From assembly GCA_002340355.1 (NCBI GenBank), contig DDLX01000026.1, positions 134,868 through 198,867 on the forward strand: DNA of 64,000 nt, read 5' to 3'. The DNA comes from Cytophagales bacterium UBA2561 (GTDB taxonomy: Bacteria; Bacteroidota; Bacteroidia; Cytophagales; Thermoflexibacteraceae). Both the position numbers and the translations under genes were made by a program. Every line of letters begins with the position of its first letter. Positions within the stretch are counted from its first letter, which is position 1. Under the pieces are notes generated by a model, which saw only the letters and a list, made by a program, of their open reading frames with translations, did not search any database and had not been told where the DNA came from. Shown here piece after piece: positions 37,082 through 45,230 of the stretch.

Positions 37082-37089
37082 TAAGTTTG
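37082..37089 (+). promoter_or_regulatory. Putative -7 element, hibernation factor gene
   Basis: TAAGTTTG matches TAnnTTTG exactly and implies a long leader of about 165 bases before ATG 37262. No nearer match was found. Confidence 0.35.
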
Positions 37090-37261
37090 CAATTCTTTTA
37101 CAAATCCTTAACTTGTAATCAGTTCTAATTTTTAGTCAAAGGACTTACTAAAAATTATCCAAAAATAACAAACCACTCAAAATCCAACTAGCTGATGGAT
37201 TTTCCTTACTTCGTTTTTTTATTAAAATTTTTATTACACATTAATTAAATTCAAGAATTTT

Positions 37262-37561
37262 ATGAAGTTAGAAATGCGTTCCGTCCACTTTAAAGCAGAC
37301 CAAGATTTGCTTGATTTTATACAACAAAAAGTAGATAAATTAGAGACATTTTATGACCGTATTACGGGCGGTGAAGTGTATCTTCGAGTAGATAAAAATG
37401 ATGCTCGTAAGAACAAAGTTGTTGAAATTAAGCTATTTGTCCCAGGAGGAAGCATCTTTGCCAAGGAGCAATCCAACTCTTTTGAGGCGGCAACCGATAA
37501 CGCCACAGAAGCCTTGCGCCGACAAGTCAAAAAACATAAAGATAAACAACGAAATAATTAA
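37262..37561 (+). CDS. hpf: Ribosome hibernation promoting factor / RaiA family
   Basis: This 99-residue protein is the short form of the HPF/RaiA/YfiA family, which binds the 30S subunit and inactivates ribosomes during stationary phase or stress. Family marks are the first strand MKLEMRSVHFKADQDLLDFI, the helix VDKLETFYDRI, and the second helix FEAATDNATEALRRQVKKHKDK. The C-terminal dimerisation domain of long HPF is absent, as is common in this phylum. A strong terminator follows, so it is monocistronic. Confidence 0.9.
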   Translation: MKLEMRSVHFKADQDLLDFIQQKVDKLETFYDRITGGEVYLRVDKNDARKNKVVEIKLFVPGGSIFAKEQSNSFEAATDNATEALRRQVKKHKDKQRNN

Positions 37562-37583
37562 GTTTTTTAAAGTACTTAGACCT

Positions 37584-37620
37584 AAAAAGCCTTCCACTCT
37601 GGAAGGCTTTTTTTGTTTTT
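37584..37620 (+). terminator. Strong intrinsic terminator after hpf
   Basis: A perfect 12-bp stem (AAAAAGCCTTCC 37584-37595 and its complement 37601-37612) has a five-base loop, followed by a long T-run interrupted by one G. Confidence 0.9.
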
Positions 37621-37672
37621 TTAGTTTTATTTTTACCTTTTTCTGATAAAGAATTCATCTGGATAAAATTTC

Positions 37673-38641
37673 ATGCCTAGAACAACAACTCAAAAATTTA
37701 ATACGGTTATTCAAAAAAACACCTACTATTTCTTCAATGCCAAATTCGAACAGCAATATGAAGGCTATATTTCTTCACTTAAAGAATTACTGCTGTTACT
37801 CAAAAATCGTATTGATAATGAAGGACTTAAAAAAGAAATTTTTGAAGATTTATTAAAAAATAGAAAGAATGGACTACGTGCCATTTTAGCTTTAACGGGT
37901 TTTTCAAATGAATATCTCAAACGTTTAATCACCATTATTCGTATTGTGGACGATTCGGAGTTAAACCAATTGGTTTATAAAGAAAAATGGCATCAACCAA
38001 CTCCTAAAGTCAGGGAATGGAGTGACATAACCATTCAAAAATTGATTCAGAAAAATGAATATTTTCGGAAAGGTGTTGTCAATTTATTTTTTGAAGGGGC
38101 TTCAATTTCATTTCTAACTGAAACAATTCCACTTTTTGAACTCAGGAAATTAAGTTTATCCAAACTCAAATTTGAAATTCCTGAAATGTTGGATACACTG
38201 GTGCGTTACAAGGAAAAAGGAAGCTATTCAGGCAAAAAAGCAAATAATCCTGAAATTGTGATTTCTGAAATTTTAACCCAATCAGATATCACTTTTGAGA
38301 CGGGTGATTTGACTGACTTAATTCATAATGCCCCAAATAGTAAACGTACTATGGATTTTATTATTCCCAATAAGGAAAATCCTAAACTTATTATCGAATG
38401 TTCATTTTTAGCAACCACATCATCAGGACAAGGTGATAAATCAAAAACTGAAATATCTATTAATGAGTTAATTAAGGCACACTATCCCAAAGCTCAATTC
38501 ATTGGATTTGTCGATGGAATTGGTTGGTATGTCCGTCAAGGCGACCTCAAACGGATGGTCTCAGCGTATGAGGATGTTTATACATTTCATCCCGAAGAAT
38601 TACAACGATTTGAACAACTCCTATCCCAAATTTTGAAATGA
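37673..38641 (+). CDS. Putative type II restriction endonuclease (DpnII/MboI-like nuclease core)
   Basis: The 322-residue protein is encoded directly before a DNA methyltransferase with a 4-base ATGA overlap, the usual layout of a restriction-modification pair. The C-terminal third has a PD-(D/E)XK-type core: D228 in TMDFIIP, then E242 and S244 in IIECSF (D-x13-ExS). Glycine/serine and lysine residues in TTSSGQGDKSKTE follow. The next segment, FVDGIGWYVRQGDLKRM, resembles the DG-x-GW region of DpnII-type enzymes. The N-terminal two thirds are helical and unrecognised. Recognition sequence is unknown. Confidence is moderate, resting on context plus the core motif. Confidence 0.7.
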   Translation: MPRTTTQKFNTVIQKNTYYFFNAKFEQQYEGYISSLKELLLLLKNRIDNEGLKKEIFEDLLKNRKNGLRAILALTGFSNEYLKRLITIIRIVDDSELNQLVYKEKWHQPTPKVREWSDITIQKLIQKNEYFRKGVVNLFFEGASISFLTETIPLFELRKLSLSKLKFEIPEMLDTLVRYKEKGSYSGKKANNPEIVISEILTQSDITFETGDLTDLIHNAPNSKRTMDFIIPNKENPKLIIECSFLATTSSGQGDKSKTEISINELIKAHYPKAQFIGFVDGIGWYVRQGDLKRMVSAYEDVYTFHPEELQRFEQLLSQILK

Positions 38642-39651
38642 TAAATTCCTATTTAAATAAAATTACACAAGGAAATTGTTTAGAGTTACTAAAAAATATT
38701 CCTGACAATTCGGTAGATATGACTTTTGCCGATCCCCCTTTTAATCTCAAAAAAAAATATACAAGTTATGCCGATAATTTAGAGTTTCAAGAGTACTTAA
38801 ATTGGTGTGAATTATGGTTAAAAGAGTTAGCACGAGTCACCAAGCCAACAGGTTCTATTTTTGTTCATAATATTCCTAAATGGCTGACTTTTTATGCTAC
38901 TTTTTTGAATAAAATGGCTCATTTCAAACATTGGATTTCATGGGATGCTCCTACGTCTCCAATGGGAAAATCCTTACAACCAGCACATTATGGGATTTTA
39001 TTTTATACCAAAACCCCAAAGGATGCTAAAATTTATGAACTGCGCTATCCACATAAACGAGACCGAAAGCAGGGCTATTTGTTGAAAGATTATGGTGGAA
39101 AAAAAGGATTGTTGCACCCCTTCGGTCCCCTTATTTCGGATGTTTGGACGGACATTCATCGTATCAAACACAACCGAAAACGAGACCCACATCCATGCCA
39201 GTTACCAATTCATTTACTTGACCGTTTAATTTTACTAACTACGGATGAAAATGACATTGTTCTTGACCCTTTCATGGGAACAGGTACTACGGCTATTTCA
39301 GCAAAACGATTAGGTCGCCAATTCATTGGTTTTGAGTTAGATGAAATGTATGCTCAAATTGCTCAAGAGAAAGTAAACAAAACGGAAAGTAATTTTAAGT
39401 TAGGAGAAACTTGGGTTAGTTTTTATTTGAAACAGGTTATTACAATTCGGCATTCTGATTGGGAAGATTTAGAAAATTATTTTATAATTCCAAATCCCGC
39501 TAAAGTTATTGATTTTCAGAAAATTAAACTAAAAAATAAACATTGGCTACCTCAAGAAAACCAACATGAAATTCAACTTCAAAATCATGAAAAAACCGAA
39601 GAAAATGTAAGTTGTACAAACTCTTCACAGCAAAAACTCATCTTTAAATAG
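38638..39651 (+). CDS. DNA adenine-type methyltransferase (beta class) of the restriction-modification pair
   Basis: This 337-residue enzyme has the catalytic motif ADPPF (residues 31-35) first and the SAM-binding motif DPFMGTGTT (about 210-218) late, the order of beta-class methyltransferases. DPPF, rather than SPPY, favours N6-adenine over N4-cytosine. Between them are SWDAPTSPMGKSLQPAHY, part of the target-recognition region, and HPCQLPIHLLDRLI, typical of the group. An extra C-terminal tail of about 90 residues is not typical. Its start codon overlaps the endonuclease stop, so translation is probably coupled. It protects the genome from its partner; the recognition site is unknown. Confidence 0.9.
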   Translation: MINSYLNKITQGNCLELLKNIPDNSVDMTFADPPFNLKKKYTSYADNLEFQEYLNWCELWLKELARVTKPTGSIFVHNIPKWLTFYATFLNKMAHFKHWISWDAPTSPMGKSLQPAHYGILFYTKTPKDAKIYELRYPHKRDRKQGYLLKDYGGKKGLLHPFGPLISDVWTDIHRIKHNRKRDPHPCQLPIHLLDRLILLTTDENDIVLDPFMGTGTTAISAKRLGRQFIGFELDEMYAQIAQEKVNKTESNFKLGETWVSFYLKQVITIRHSDWEDLENYFIIPNPAKVIDFQKIKLKNKHWLPQENQHEIQLQNHEKTEENVSCTNSSQQKLIFK

Positions 39652-39660
39652 TCTAAACTT

Positions 39661-41982
39661 ATGTTCCAAAGTGACGTTTTTCAAAAATCTGCTGAACCTT
39701 CAATATTTAGCAGTTCAATAATTATCAAAATAATACTATTTTTATTGTTTTTTCCTTTGCTTTTAAAAGCCCAAAATAACCGTATTCCGATTGATTCGTG
39801 GCGAAGTCATTTGACTTATCATAATGCTCGGAGTCTGGCTATTGGCAATAATCAAATTTATGTAGCTTCGGAAAATGGACTTTTTTCCTTTGACAAAAAC
39901 ACCCAGAAAATCACGGTTTTAGATAAATCAGAGGGTTTAAGTGATGTGGCTTTTAGTCGATTGGCATATTCTGAAAACTTACAAATGTTGGTGGTTGCCT
40001 ACCGAAACGGTAATATTGACTTGGTTAAGTCTGATGAAATTGTCAATGTTCAAACTGTATTAAATTCTCGTTTCGAAGACAAAACAATTTATCATATTTA
40101 TCTGAATAATGATAAAGCCTACTTTTCAACAAAATTTGGGGTAACTATCTTAGATTTAAAGACTTATCAGATTTTAGAAACTTATGACCAGATTGGTGAT
40201 AATGGAACAGAGATTTCGGCTTTTGCTTGTACCATTTCTCAAAATAAGTTATTTGTAGCTACATCCGAAGGTTTGAAATCAGTTCCTCTAAATCCTGAAA
40301 TTAACCGCCAAGATTTTCGTAATTGGACTACACTTATTCCAAATTTCAATAATGATTTGCGAACGGTTTCGTCTCTGAATGATAAAATTTATTTTGGAAT
40401 TAATGGAAATGGTACGTATGTATTTGATGGTACAAATTCTCAAATTTTAATAGAAACTGCAGGACTTAATTTTGTGGATATTTCTGAAAGTCAAGATAAA
40501 ATTTCAATTTGTGCTACGGATAGATTATTTATTGTTGAAAATGAAATAGTACAAGATTTTGTTGGTGATAAAATCATTGCTCCTCGTCAGCTTTTATTTG
40601 ATACTGATAACAATTTATTTTTGGCTGATAATTTTTTTGGTTTAGTCACACAGTCAGGACAAAGTTTTATAAATTATTTCCCTTCAGAAGTTTACACGCC
40701 AGAGGCTTTTAAAGTTTATAATTTTGAAACTCCAACAGGACATCAAATTTTAAGTATTTCGGGTGGATATGAGTCGGATTTTCAGCCTAAAAACTCACAA
40801 AATGGATTTTATATTTTTGAAAAAGGTATCTGGAAAAATTACAATTCAATTGATGAAACAGGAAGTTCAGTTGCAATTCCTGTCTTTCAAGATTTGACAG
40901 CTTCGGCGTATGATCCAACCACAGGAGTTTATTATTTTGCTTCCTTCGGAAATGGCATCTTAATTTGGAATTCTAATGAAAATTCGTTTGAAAGCGTAAC
41001 TGCTGAAAACTCCATTTTACCCAATAATCGAATTTCAGATATTACCTTAGATTTTGAAGGAAATTTATGGATTGCTTGTTTTAATGTAGCTGAAAATGAG
41101 TATTCTATTCTTCAACGCCGAAAAGATGGAAGTTGGAATGGTCGTTTTGCTCGTACTCCTTCTGACCGTTTTCCGACCGAATTAATTTCTGATTTAGCAG
41201 GAAATATTTGGATACGTTTGAATCCTAATTATTTGGGTGGAATTTTGGTTTGGAATCCTGAAACTGGAGAAGAAATTTTGTTAGATGATGCCCAGCTACA
41301 AGGAAATTTACCGAGTAGTAAAGTGCGGTGTATGCACTTGGATAAGGAAGATAATTTGTGGGTTGGTACGGATGAAGGCATTCGAATTTTTTATAACTCA
41401 TTTGCAATTTTTTCGGAACAGAATCCGCAAGGACAACCTGTCGTTTACAATTTTTCGGAATTTCTGAACAATCAAAAAATTACGGCAATTGCTTCGGATG
41501 GCGGGAATCGGAAATGGATTGGAACAGAAAATGGCGTGTACTTATTTGATACAGATAAGTCCGAAATTATCTCTCAATTTGATGAAAAAAATAGCCCCTT
41601 ACTTTCGGATAAGATTCGTAGCATTGCTATTAATGATGAAACAGGAGAAGTATTTTTTGCGACTGATAAAGGTATTTCTTCTTATCAAGGAACTTCCACT
41701 AAATCAGGTCGTTCACATCAGCGTGTTACTGTCTTTCCTAACCCTGTTCGTCCTGAATTTATGGGAAAAATTGCCATTTCGGGACTAGTTTCAGATGCTA
41801 ATATCAAAATTACAGACATCACAGGAAAACTTATTTTTGAAACTTTTGCTCAAGGCGGAACAGCCATTTGGGAAGGTAAAAATTTTACAGGTGAAAATGC
41901 CAAAACAGGGGTCTATTTGGTATATAGTTCCAATGAAGATGGAACAGAAACTTTTGTTACCAAAATATTATTAATAAAATAA
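39661..41982 (+). CDS. porZ: PorZ-like T9SS beta-propeller protein
   Basis: The 773-residue protein has an internal signal peptide (hydrophobic about 20-38, ending LLKAQ). It is filled with propeller blades of the two-component-regulator type (GNIDLVKSDE, NLWIACF, NLWVGTDEGIRIFYN, KWIGTENGVYLFD) and closes with a type A T9SS sorting domain (VFPNPVRPEF...ILLIK, about 690-773). The opening NNRIPIDSWRSHLTYHNARS is the hallmark of PorZ, which acts in the surface attachment complex that processes T9SS cargo. It begins nine bases after the methyltransferase stop, yet is probably functionally unrelated to it. No terminator is seen between them. Confidence 0.85.
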   Translation: MFQSDVFQKSAEPSIFSSSIIIKIILFLLFFPLLLKAQNNRIPIDSWRSHLTYHNARSLAIGNNQIYVASENGLFSFDKNTQKITVLDKSEGLSDVAFSRLAYSENLQMLVVAYRNGNIDLVKSDEIVNVQTVLNSRFEDKTIYHIYLNNDKAYFSTKFGVTILDLKTYQILETYDQIGDNGTEISAFACTISQNKLFVATSEGLKSVPLNPEINRQDFRNWTTLIPNFNNDLRTVSSLNDKIYFGINGNGTYVFDGTNSQILIETAGLNFVDISESQDKISICATDRLFIVENEIVQDFVGDKIIAPRQLLFDTDNNLFLADNFFGLVTQSGQSFINYFPSEVYTPEAFKVYNFETPTGHQILSISGGYESDFQPKNSQNGFYIFEKGIWKNYNSIDETGSSVAIPVFQDLTASAYDPTTGVYYFASFGNGILIWNSNENSFESVTAENSILPNNRISDITLDFEGNLWIACFNVAENEYSILQRRKDGSWNGRFARTPSDRFPTELISDLAGNIWIRLNPNYLGGILVWNPETGEEILLDDAQLQGNLPSSKVRCMHLDKEDNLWVGTDEGIRIFYNSFAIFSEQNPQGQPVVYNFSEFLNNQKITAIASDGGNRKWIGTENGVYLFDTDKSEIISQFDEKNSPLLSDKIRSIAINDETGEVFFATDKGISSYQGTSTKSGRSHQRVTVFPNPVRPEFMGKIAISGLVSDANIKITDITGKLIFETFAQGGTAIWEGKNFTGENAKTGVYLVYSSNEDGTETFVTKILLIK

Positions 41983-42030
41983 GCTCTTAAAAAATAGGTT
42001 TTTGGAAAAATAATTCTATTTTTGTATGGA

Positions 42031-42060
42031 TTTGAACGTTCTTCTGTATGAGTAACTTTG
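42031..42060 (+). promoter_or_regulatory. Putative promoter for the receiver-only protein
   Basis: TTTG (42031-42034), 18 bases, TAACTTTG (42053-42060), then 45 bases to the ATG. This matches the Bacteroidota TTTG-N19-TAnnTTTG pattern closely. A second core, TATTTTTG at 42017-42024, lacks a partner. Confidence 0.6.
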
Positions 42061-42105
42061 ATACAACACATTCATTTTAACTGATAAAACCTCAAAAAAA
42101 AATTC

Positions 42106-42564
42106 ATGTCCGCAGGAAAATCCCATGTTTTATATGTTGATGATGAAGACTCGAACTTGCGAATTTTCAAAACAACTTTTAAGCGGAACTACAAAGTTCA
42201 TATAGCATTGACTATTTCTGAAGCATTTAATATTCTTGATAATCAACCTATCTCCTTGATTATTGCTGATCAAAAAATGCCTGAAATGACAGGTGTGGAG
42301 TTTTTAAGTCAAGTTATTTTGAAAAATCCTACTCCTGTACGTATGATTTTAACAGGGTATAGTGATTTAGAAGCAGTAATTAAAGCCATCAATGCGGCAA
42401 AAGTATATAAGTATGCTACCAAACCTTGGAACCGAGATGAACTCCATAAAATGTTAGAAGAAGCACTAAATTACTACCAAGAAAGTAAGAAGTTACGTTT
42501 GGCACTTGATAATGCAAATCGCCGAATTAGTGAATTAGAAAAGCAATTACTTCAGCAATCTTGA
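42106..42564 (+). CDS. Stand-alone response-regulator receiver protein
   Basis: The 152 residues form one CheY-like receiver domain (about 7-120) with a short coiled-coil tail. The acidic pair (VDDED), phosphoacceptor D55 in IADQKMPEMTG, T83 in MILTGYSD and K106 in YATKPWN are all intact. It is closely similar to the receiver domain of the next gene (same FKTTFKR, DQKMP and KPW context), which suggests a duplication. It has no output domain; the coiled coil may mediate dimerisation. It could act as a phosphate sink or partner for the phosphatase at 42697. A separate promoter precedes each gene. Confidence 0.88.
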   Translation: MSAGKSHVLYVDDEDSNLRIFKTTFKRNYKVHIALTISEAFNILDNQPISLIIADQKMPEMTGVEFLSQVILKNPTPVRMILTGYSDLEAVIKAINAAKVYKYATKPWNRDELHKMLEEALNYYQESKKLRLALDNANRRISELEKQLLQQS

Positions 42565-42646
42565 TTTTCAGTGAGCTAATAGTATTTTGCGAAGATTTAT
42601 ACAAAAGAAAAGTCCTTAGAATGTAAAATAGCATTAAATTTGTGCT

Positions 42647-42654
42647 TACTTTTG
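42647..42654 (+). promoter_or_regulatory. Putative -7 element for the receiver-PP2C gene
   Basis: TACTTTTG matches TAnnTTTG, 43 bases before the ATG at 42697. Confidence 0.5.
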
Positions 42655-42696
42655 TAGCTATTAGTATCCGAGTCAAACGGTTATTAAATTATCCCA

Positions 42697-43914
42697 ATGA
42701 GAAAAGAAAAACAGCCTATTTTGTATGTTGATGATGAAGAAAGCAATCTACGAATTTTTAAAACTGCATTCAAGCGATTTTATAAAGTTCATACGGCTTT
42801 ATCAGGTATGGAAGGCTTAGATATTCTAGCCAAACATCCTGAAGTTCACCTCATTATTACTGACCAGAAAATGCCTAAAATGACAGGCATTGAGTTTCTG
42901 GAGAAAGCTGTGAATGATCACCCCGATCCTATACGTATGATTCTCACAGGTTTTAGTGATGTAGAAGCTATCATTAAAGCCATTAACTCAGGGCGTGTTT
43001 ATCGTTATATTACTAAGCCTTGGAGTAAGGATGAACTCAAGATTACATTAGATAAAGCTTTAGAAACCTATCGGCTCAAAATGGAAAATAAAAAGCTGAT
43101 TGTCAATCTAAGACGTGCTAATGAAAGTCTAGAACAAAAAGTCAAGGAACGTACTCGAAAAATCATGGATAGTATCCGATATGCTCAACGTATTCAGAGT
43201 GCTATTCTGCCTGAACTTCCTCAAATCCAGAACTCCCTGTATGATTCTTTTGTATTTTTTAAGCCTAGGGATATTGTTTCAGGAGACTTTTATTGGTTTT
43301 ATGAAACAGAGACAGAAATCGTGATCAGTGCCATTGACTGTACAGGACATGGTGTACCAGGGGCATTCATGTCGTTGATTGGGAGTGACTTAATGAATAT
43401 GATCATTAAGATACAACAAATTACAGATCCCGCCGATATTCTAAGTCGGATGAATGCAGGTATTCGAGCAGAACTTCGACAGGATGTTAATGATAATCGG
43501 GATGGAATGGATATGACAATTTGTGTCATTCAGAAAAATAAGAAACAAGTCATTTTTGCAGGAGCTAAAAACCCTTTAGTATATGTATCTGAAAGTCAAG
43601 GCTTAATAACTATAAAGGGAGATAAGCATTCTGTTGGAGGTTCTAAAAAAGGAGACTTACCTACGTTTATCAAACATAAAATCACCATTACAGAACCTAC
43701 CATGTTTTATATTTTTTCAGATGGCTACCAAGACCAATTTGGAGGACCTAATAACCGAAAATTCATGCGGCGCCGTCTGTACAATCTATTTCAAGAATCT
43801 TATGCCATTCCTGCCCACGAACAAACCGAGAGGCTAGAAACTGCCCTCAATGATTGGAAAGGTGACGAAAAGCAAATTGATGATATCCTGATTATTGGTT
43901 TTCGAATCATATAA
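42697..43914 (+). CDS. Response regulator with SpoIIE/PP2C-type phosphatase output
   Basis: The 405-residue protein has a receiver domain (about 5-120; D56 in TDQKMP, T84, K107 in ITKPWS), a coiled-coil linker (about 125-160, with ESLEQKVKERTRKIM) and a PP2C/SpoIIE Ser/Thr phosphatase domain (about 165-405). Metal-binding aspartates are present in VSGDFYW (D197), AIDCTGHGVPGAF (D214), FSDGYQDQFGG and the terminal DDILIIGF. It should dephosphorylate a phospho-Ser/Thr partner under control of a histidine kinase. SiaC-like proteins at 47914 and 16186 are natural candidates, making this a SiaA/RsbU-like component. No kinase gene is adjacent. Substrate assignment is inference. Confidence 0.9.
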   Translation: MRKEKQPILYVDDEESNLRIFKTAFKRFYKVHTALSGMEGLDILAKHPEVHLIITDQKMPKMTGIEFLEKAVNDHPDPIRMILTGFSDVEAIIKAINSGRVYRYITKPWSKDELKITLDKALETYRLKMENKKLIVNLRRANESLEQKVKERTRKIMDSIRYAQRIQSAILPELPQIQNSLYDSFVFFKPRDIVSGDFYWFYETETEIVISAIDCTGHGVPGAFMSLIGSDLMNMIIKIQQITDPADILSRMNAGIRAELRQDVNDNRDGMDMTICVIQKNKKQVIFAGAKNPLVYVSESQGLITIKGDKHSVGGSKKGDLPTFIKHKITITEPTMFYIFSDGYQDQFGGPNNRKFMRRRLYNLFQESYAIPAHEQTERLETALNDWKGDEKQIDDILIIGFRII

Positions 43915-44180
43915 TTATATATATATTCAATAGTCACTTAGCATTAATATCTATTTCTAGATTATTTAGTTGTGGCTATTTTTCTCCTCAGCACAAAAAT
44001 CTTGTAATATTTAAATCTTGATGTTAATGAAAGGTTAAACCTCTTTCATAATACTGCTTCTATGTAAACATTCAGCTCAAATTTCGTTTATTTGCACAGG
44101 GTATCATTCATATAGACATCCACTCAATCATTTATTTTATTCGGAAAATTCACTTGAAAAACAATCTTCTAATCAATACC

Positions 44181-44573
44181 ATGAGAAAAGTTTTTATCTT
44201 ATTAGGCTTGTTGTTTTCAATAACAAGCATCACTTACGCCCAAGATGGCTCGAAGGATAAAAAAGGGCAAATTACTTTTGAAGAGACTTCTCACGACTTT
44301 GGAGATATTCAACAAGGGACTGTAGTTGAATATACTTTCAAGTTTCAGAACACAGGTAATGCACCTTTTGTGATTTCTAATGTACGAACAACCTGTGGCT
44401 GTACTGCTACACAATGGCCTCGTGAACCTATTGCAGCAGGACAGGCAGCAGAAATCACTGCACAATTTAATTCAACAGGTAAATCAGGAGCACAAAATAA
44501 AGTCATTACAGTGATTTCTAATGCCCAAAATGCCCAAGAAATTGTTAGTATTAAAGCTAATGTAGTTAAATAA
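44181..44573 (+). CDS. DUF1573 family periplasmic/secreted protein
   Basis: I start at ATG 44181 because the 130-residue product then begins with a compact signal peptide (MRKVFILLGLLFSITSITYAQ); the alternative ATG at 44154 adds nine residues. The mature part is one DUF1573 Ig-like domain: FEETSHDFGDIQQGTVVEYTF, then the NVRTTCGCT motif with its two cysteines, and a C-terminal strand. Function is unknown; these are abundant exported proteins in Bacteroidota. It is flanked by a good terminator. Confidence 0.9.
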   Translation: MRKVFILLGLLFSITSITYAQDGSKDKKGQITFEETSHDFGDIQQGTVVEYTFKFQNTGNAPFVISNVRTTCGCTATQWPREPIAAGQAAEITAQFNSTGKSGAQNKVITVISNAQNAQEIVSIKANVVK

Positions 44574-44630
44574 TTAAAAATAATAACCAATCTGCTCGAC
44601 TGATTATTTAGTTTGGTTCTTTATGCAAAG

Positions 44631-44657
44631 GGACAATCCTCAGGTTGTCCTTTTTTT
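44631..44657 (+). terminator. Intrinsic terminator after the DUF1573 gene
   Basis: GGACAATC pairs with GGTTGTCC (one G-T pair, four-base loop) and runs into seven Ts. Confidence 0.8.
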
Positions 44658-44724
44658 GTGCCTAAATTTTTGGCTATCAAGTTACTTTGGTTTTCATTCT
44701 CACCAAACAGTATCCAAAATTGTG

Positions 44725-44732
44725 TATCTTTG
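44725..44732 (+). promoter_or_regulatory. Putative -7 element for the SpoIIAA-like gene
   Basis: TATCTTTG matches TAnnTTTG exactly, with about 78 bases to the ATG at 44811. Confidence 0.5.
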
Positions 44733-44810
44733 TTGAGTTGGAACTAAACATCATAAATTCTTTTTCTACATTTTTTAACTGATTTTACTATTCATAATCC
44801 AAATATTACA

Positions 44811-45215
44811 ATGGAAATTTTTAAAAGTAAATTCTTGACTGTTTCTTACAATCCAAAAAATCAAATTCTAAAGGCTGTCTGGGATCCCGCTACTCAGCAA
44901 ATGACTGATGCAGATTTCCGAGAAAACATTCAAGAAGGGGTTTGGAAAAATATCGAACATTATAAACCTATCGGCTTTATTGGTGACACCCGACAATTCT
45001 TATTTATAATTACTCCTGAATTGCAGGAATGGTATGGGGCAAATATTAGTTCAGTATTTGGTAGATATACCAAAAAGATAGCCATGATTATGAGTCAGGA
45101 TTTTATTTCACAACTTTCTGTAGAACAAACTATTGAGGAAGATAATCAATCTGGTTTTGTAACCAAATATGTTAGCAATGAAACGGAAGCACTCATATGG
45201 CTCCGAGTTAATTAA
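44811..45215 (+). CDS. SpoIIAA-like (STAS/SEC14-type) small protein
   Basis: The 134 residues have the layout of the SpoIIAA-like family common in Bacteroidota: initial strands FLTVSYNPKNQILKAVW, a helix with MTDADFRENIQEGVW, the strand-helix unit PIGFIGDTRQFLFIITPELQEWYG, KIAMIMSQDFISQ, and a final helix around NETEALIWL. The assignment comes from pattern only. If correct, it could be an anti-sigma-antagonist-like partner in the switch involving the phosphatase at 42697 and the siaB/siaC genes, but its short spacing (15 bases) to the ggt gene suggests simple co-transcription. Function unknown. Confidence 0.6.
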   Translation: MEIFKSKFLTVSYNPKNQILKAVWDPATQQMTDADFRENIQEGVWKNIEHYKPIGFIGDTRQFLFIITPELQEWYGANISSVFGRYTKKIAMIMSQDFISQLSVEQTIEEDNQSGFVTKYVSNETEALIWLRVN

Positions 45216-45230
45216 ATAGAATTTCTTTAC

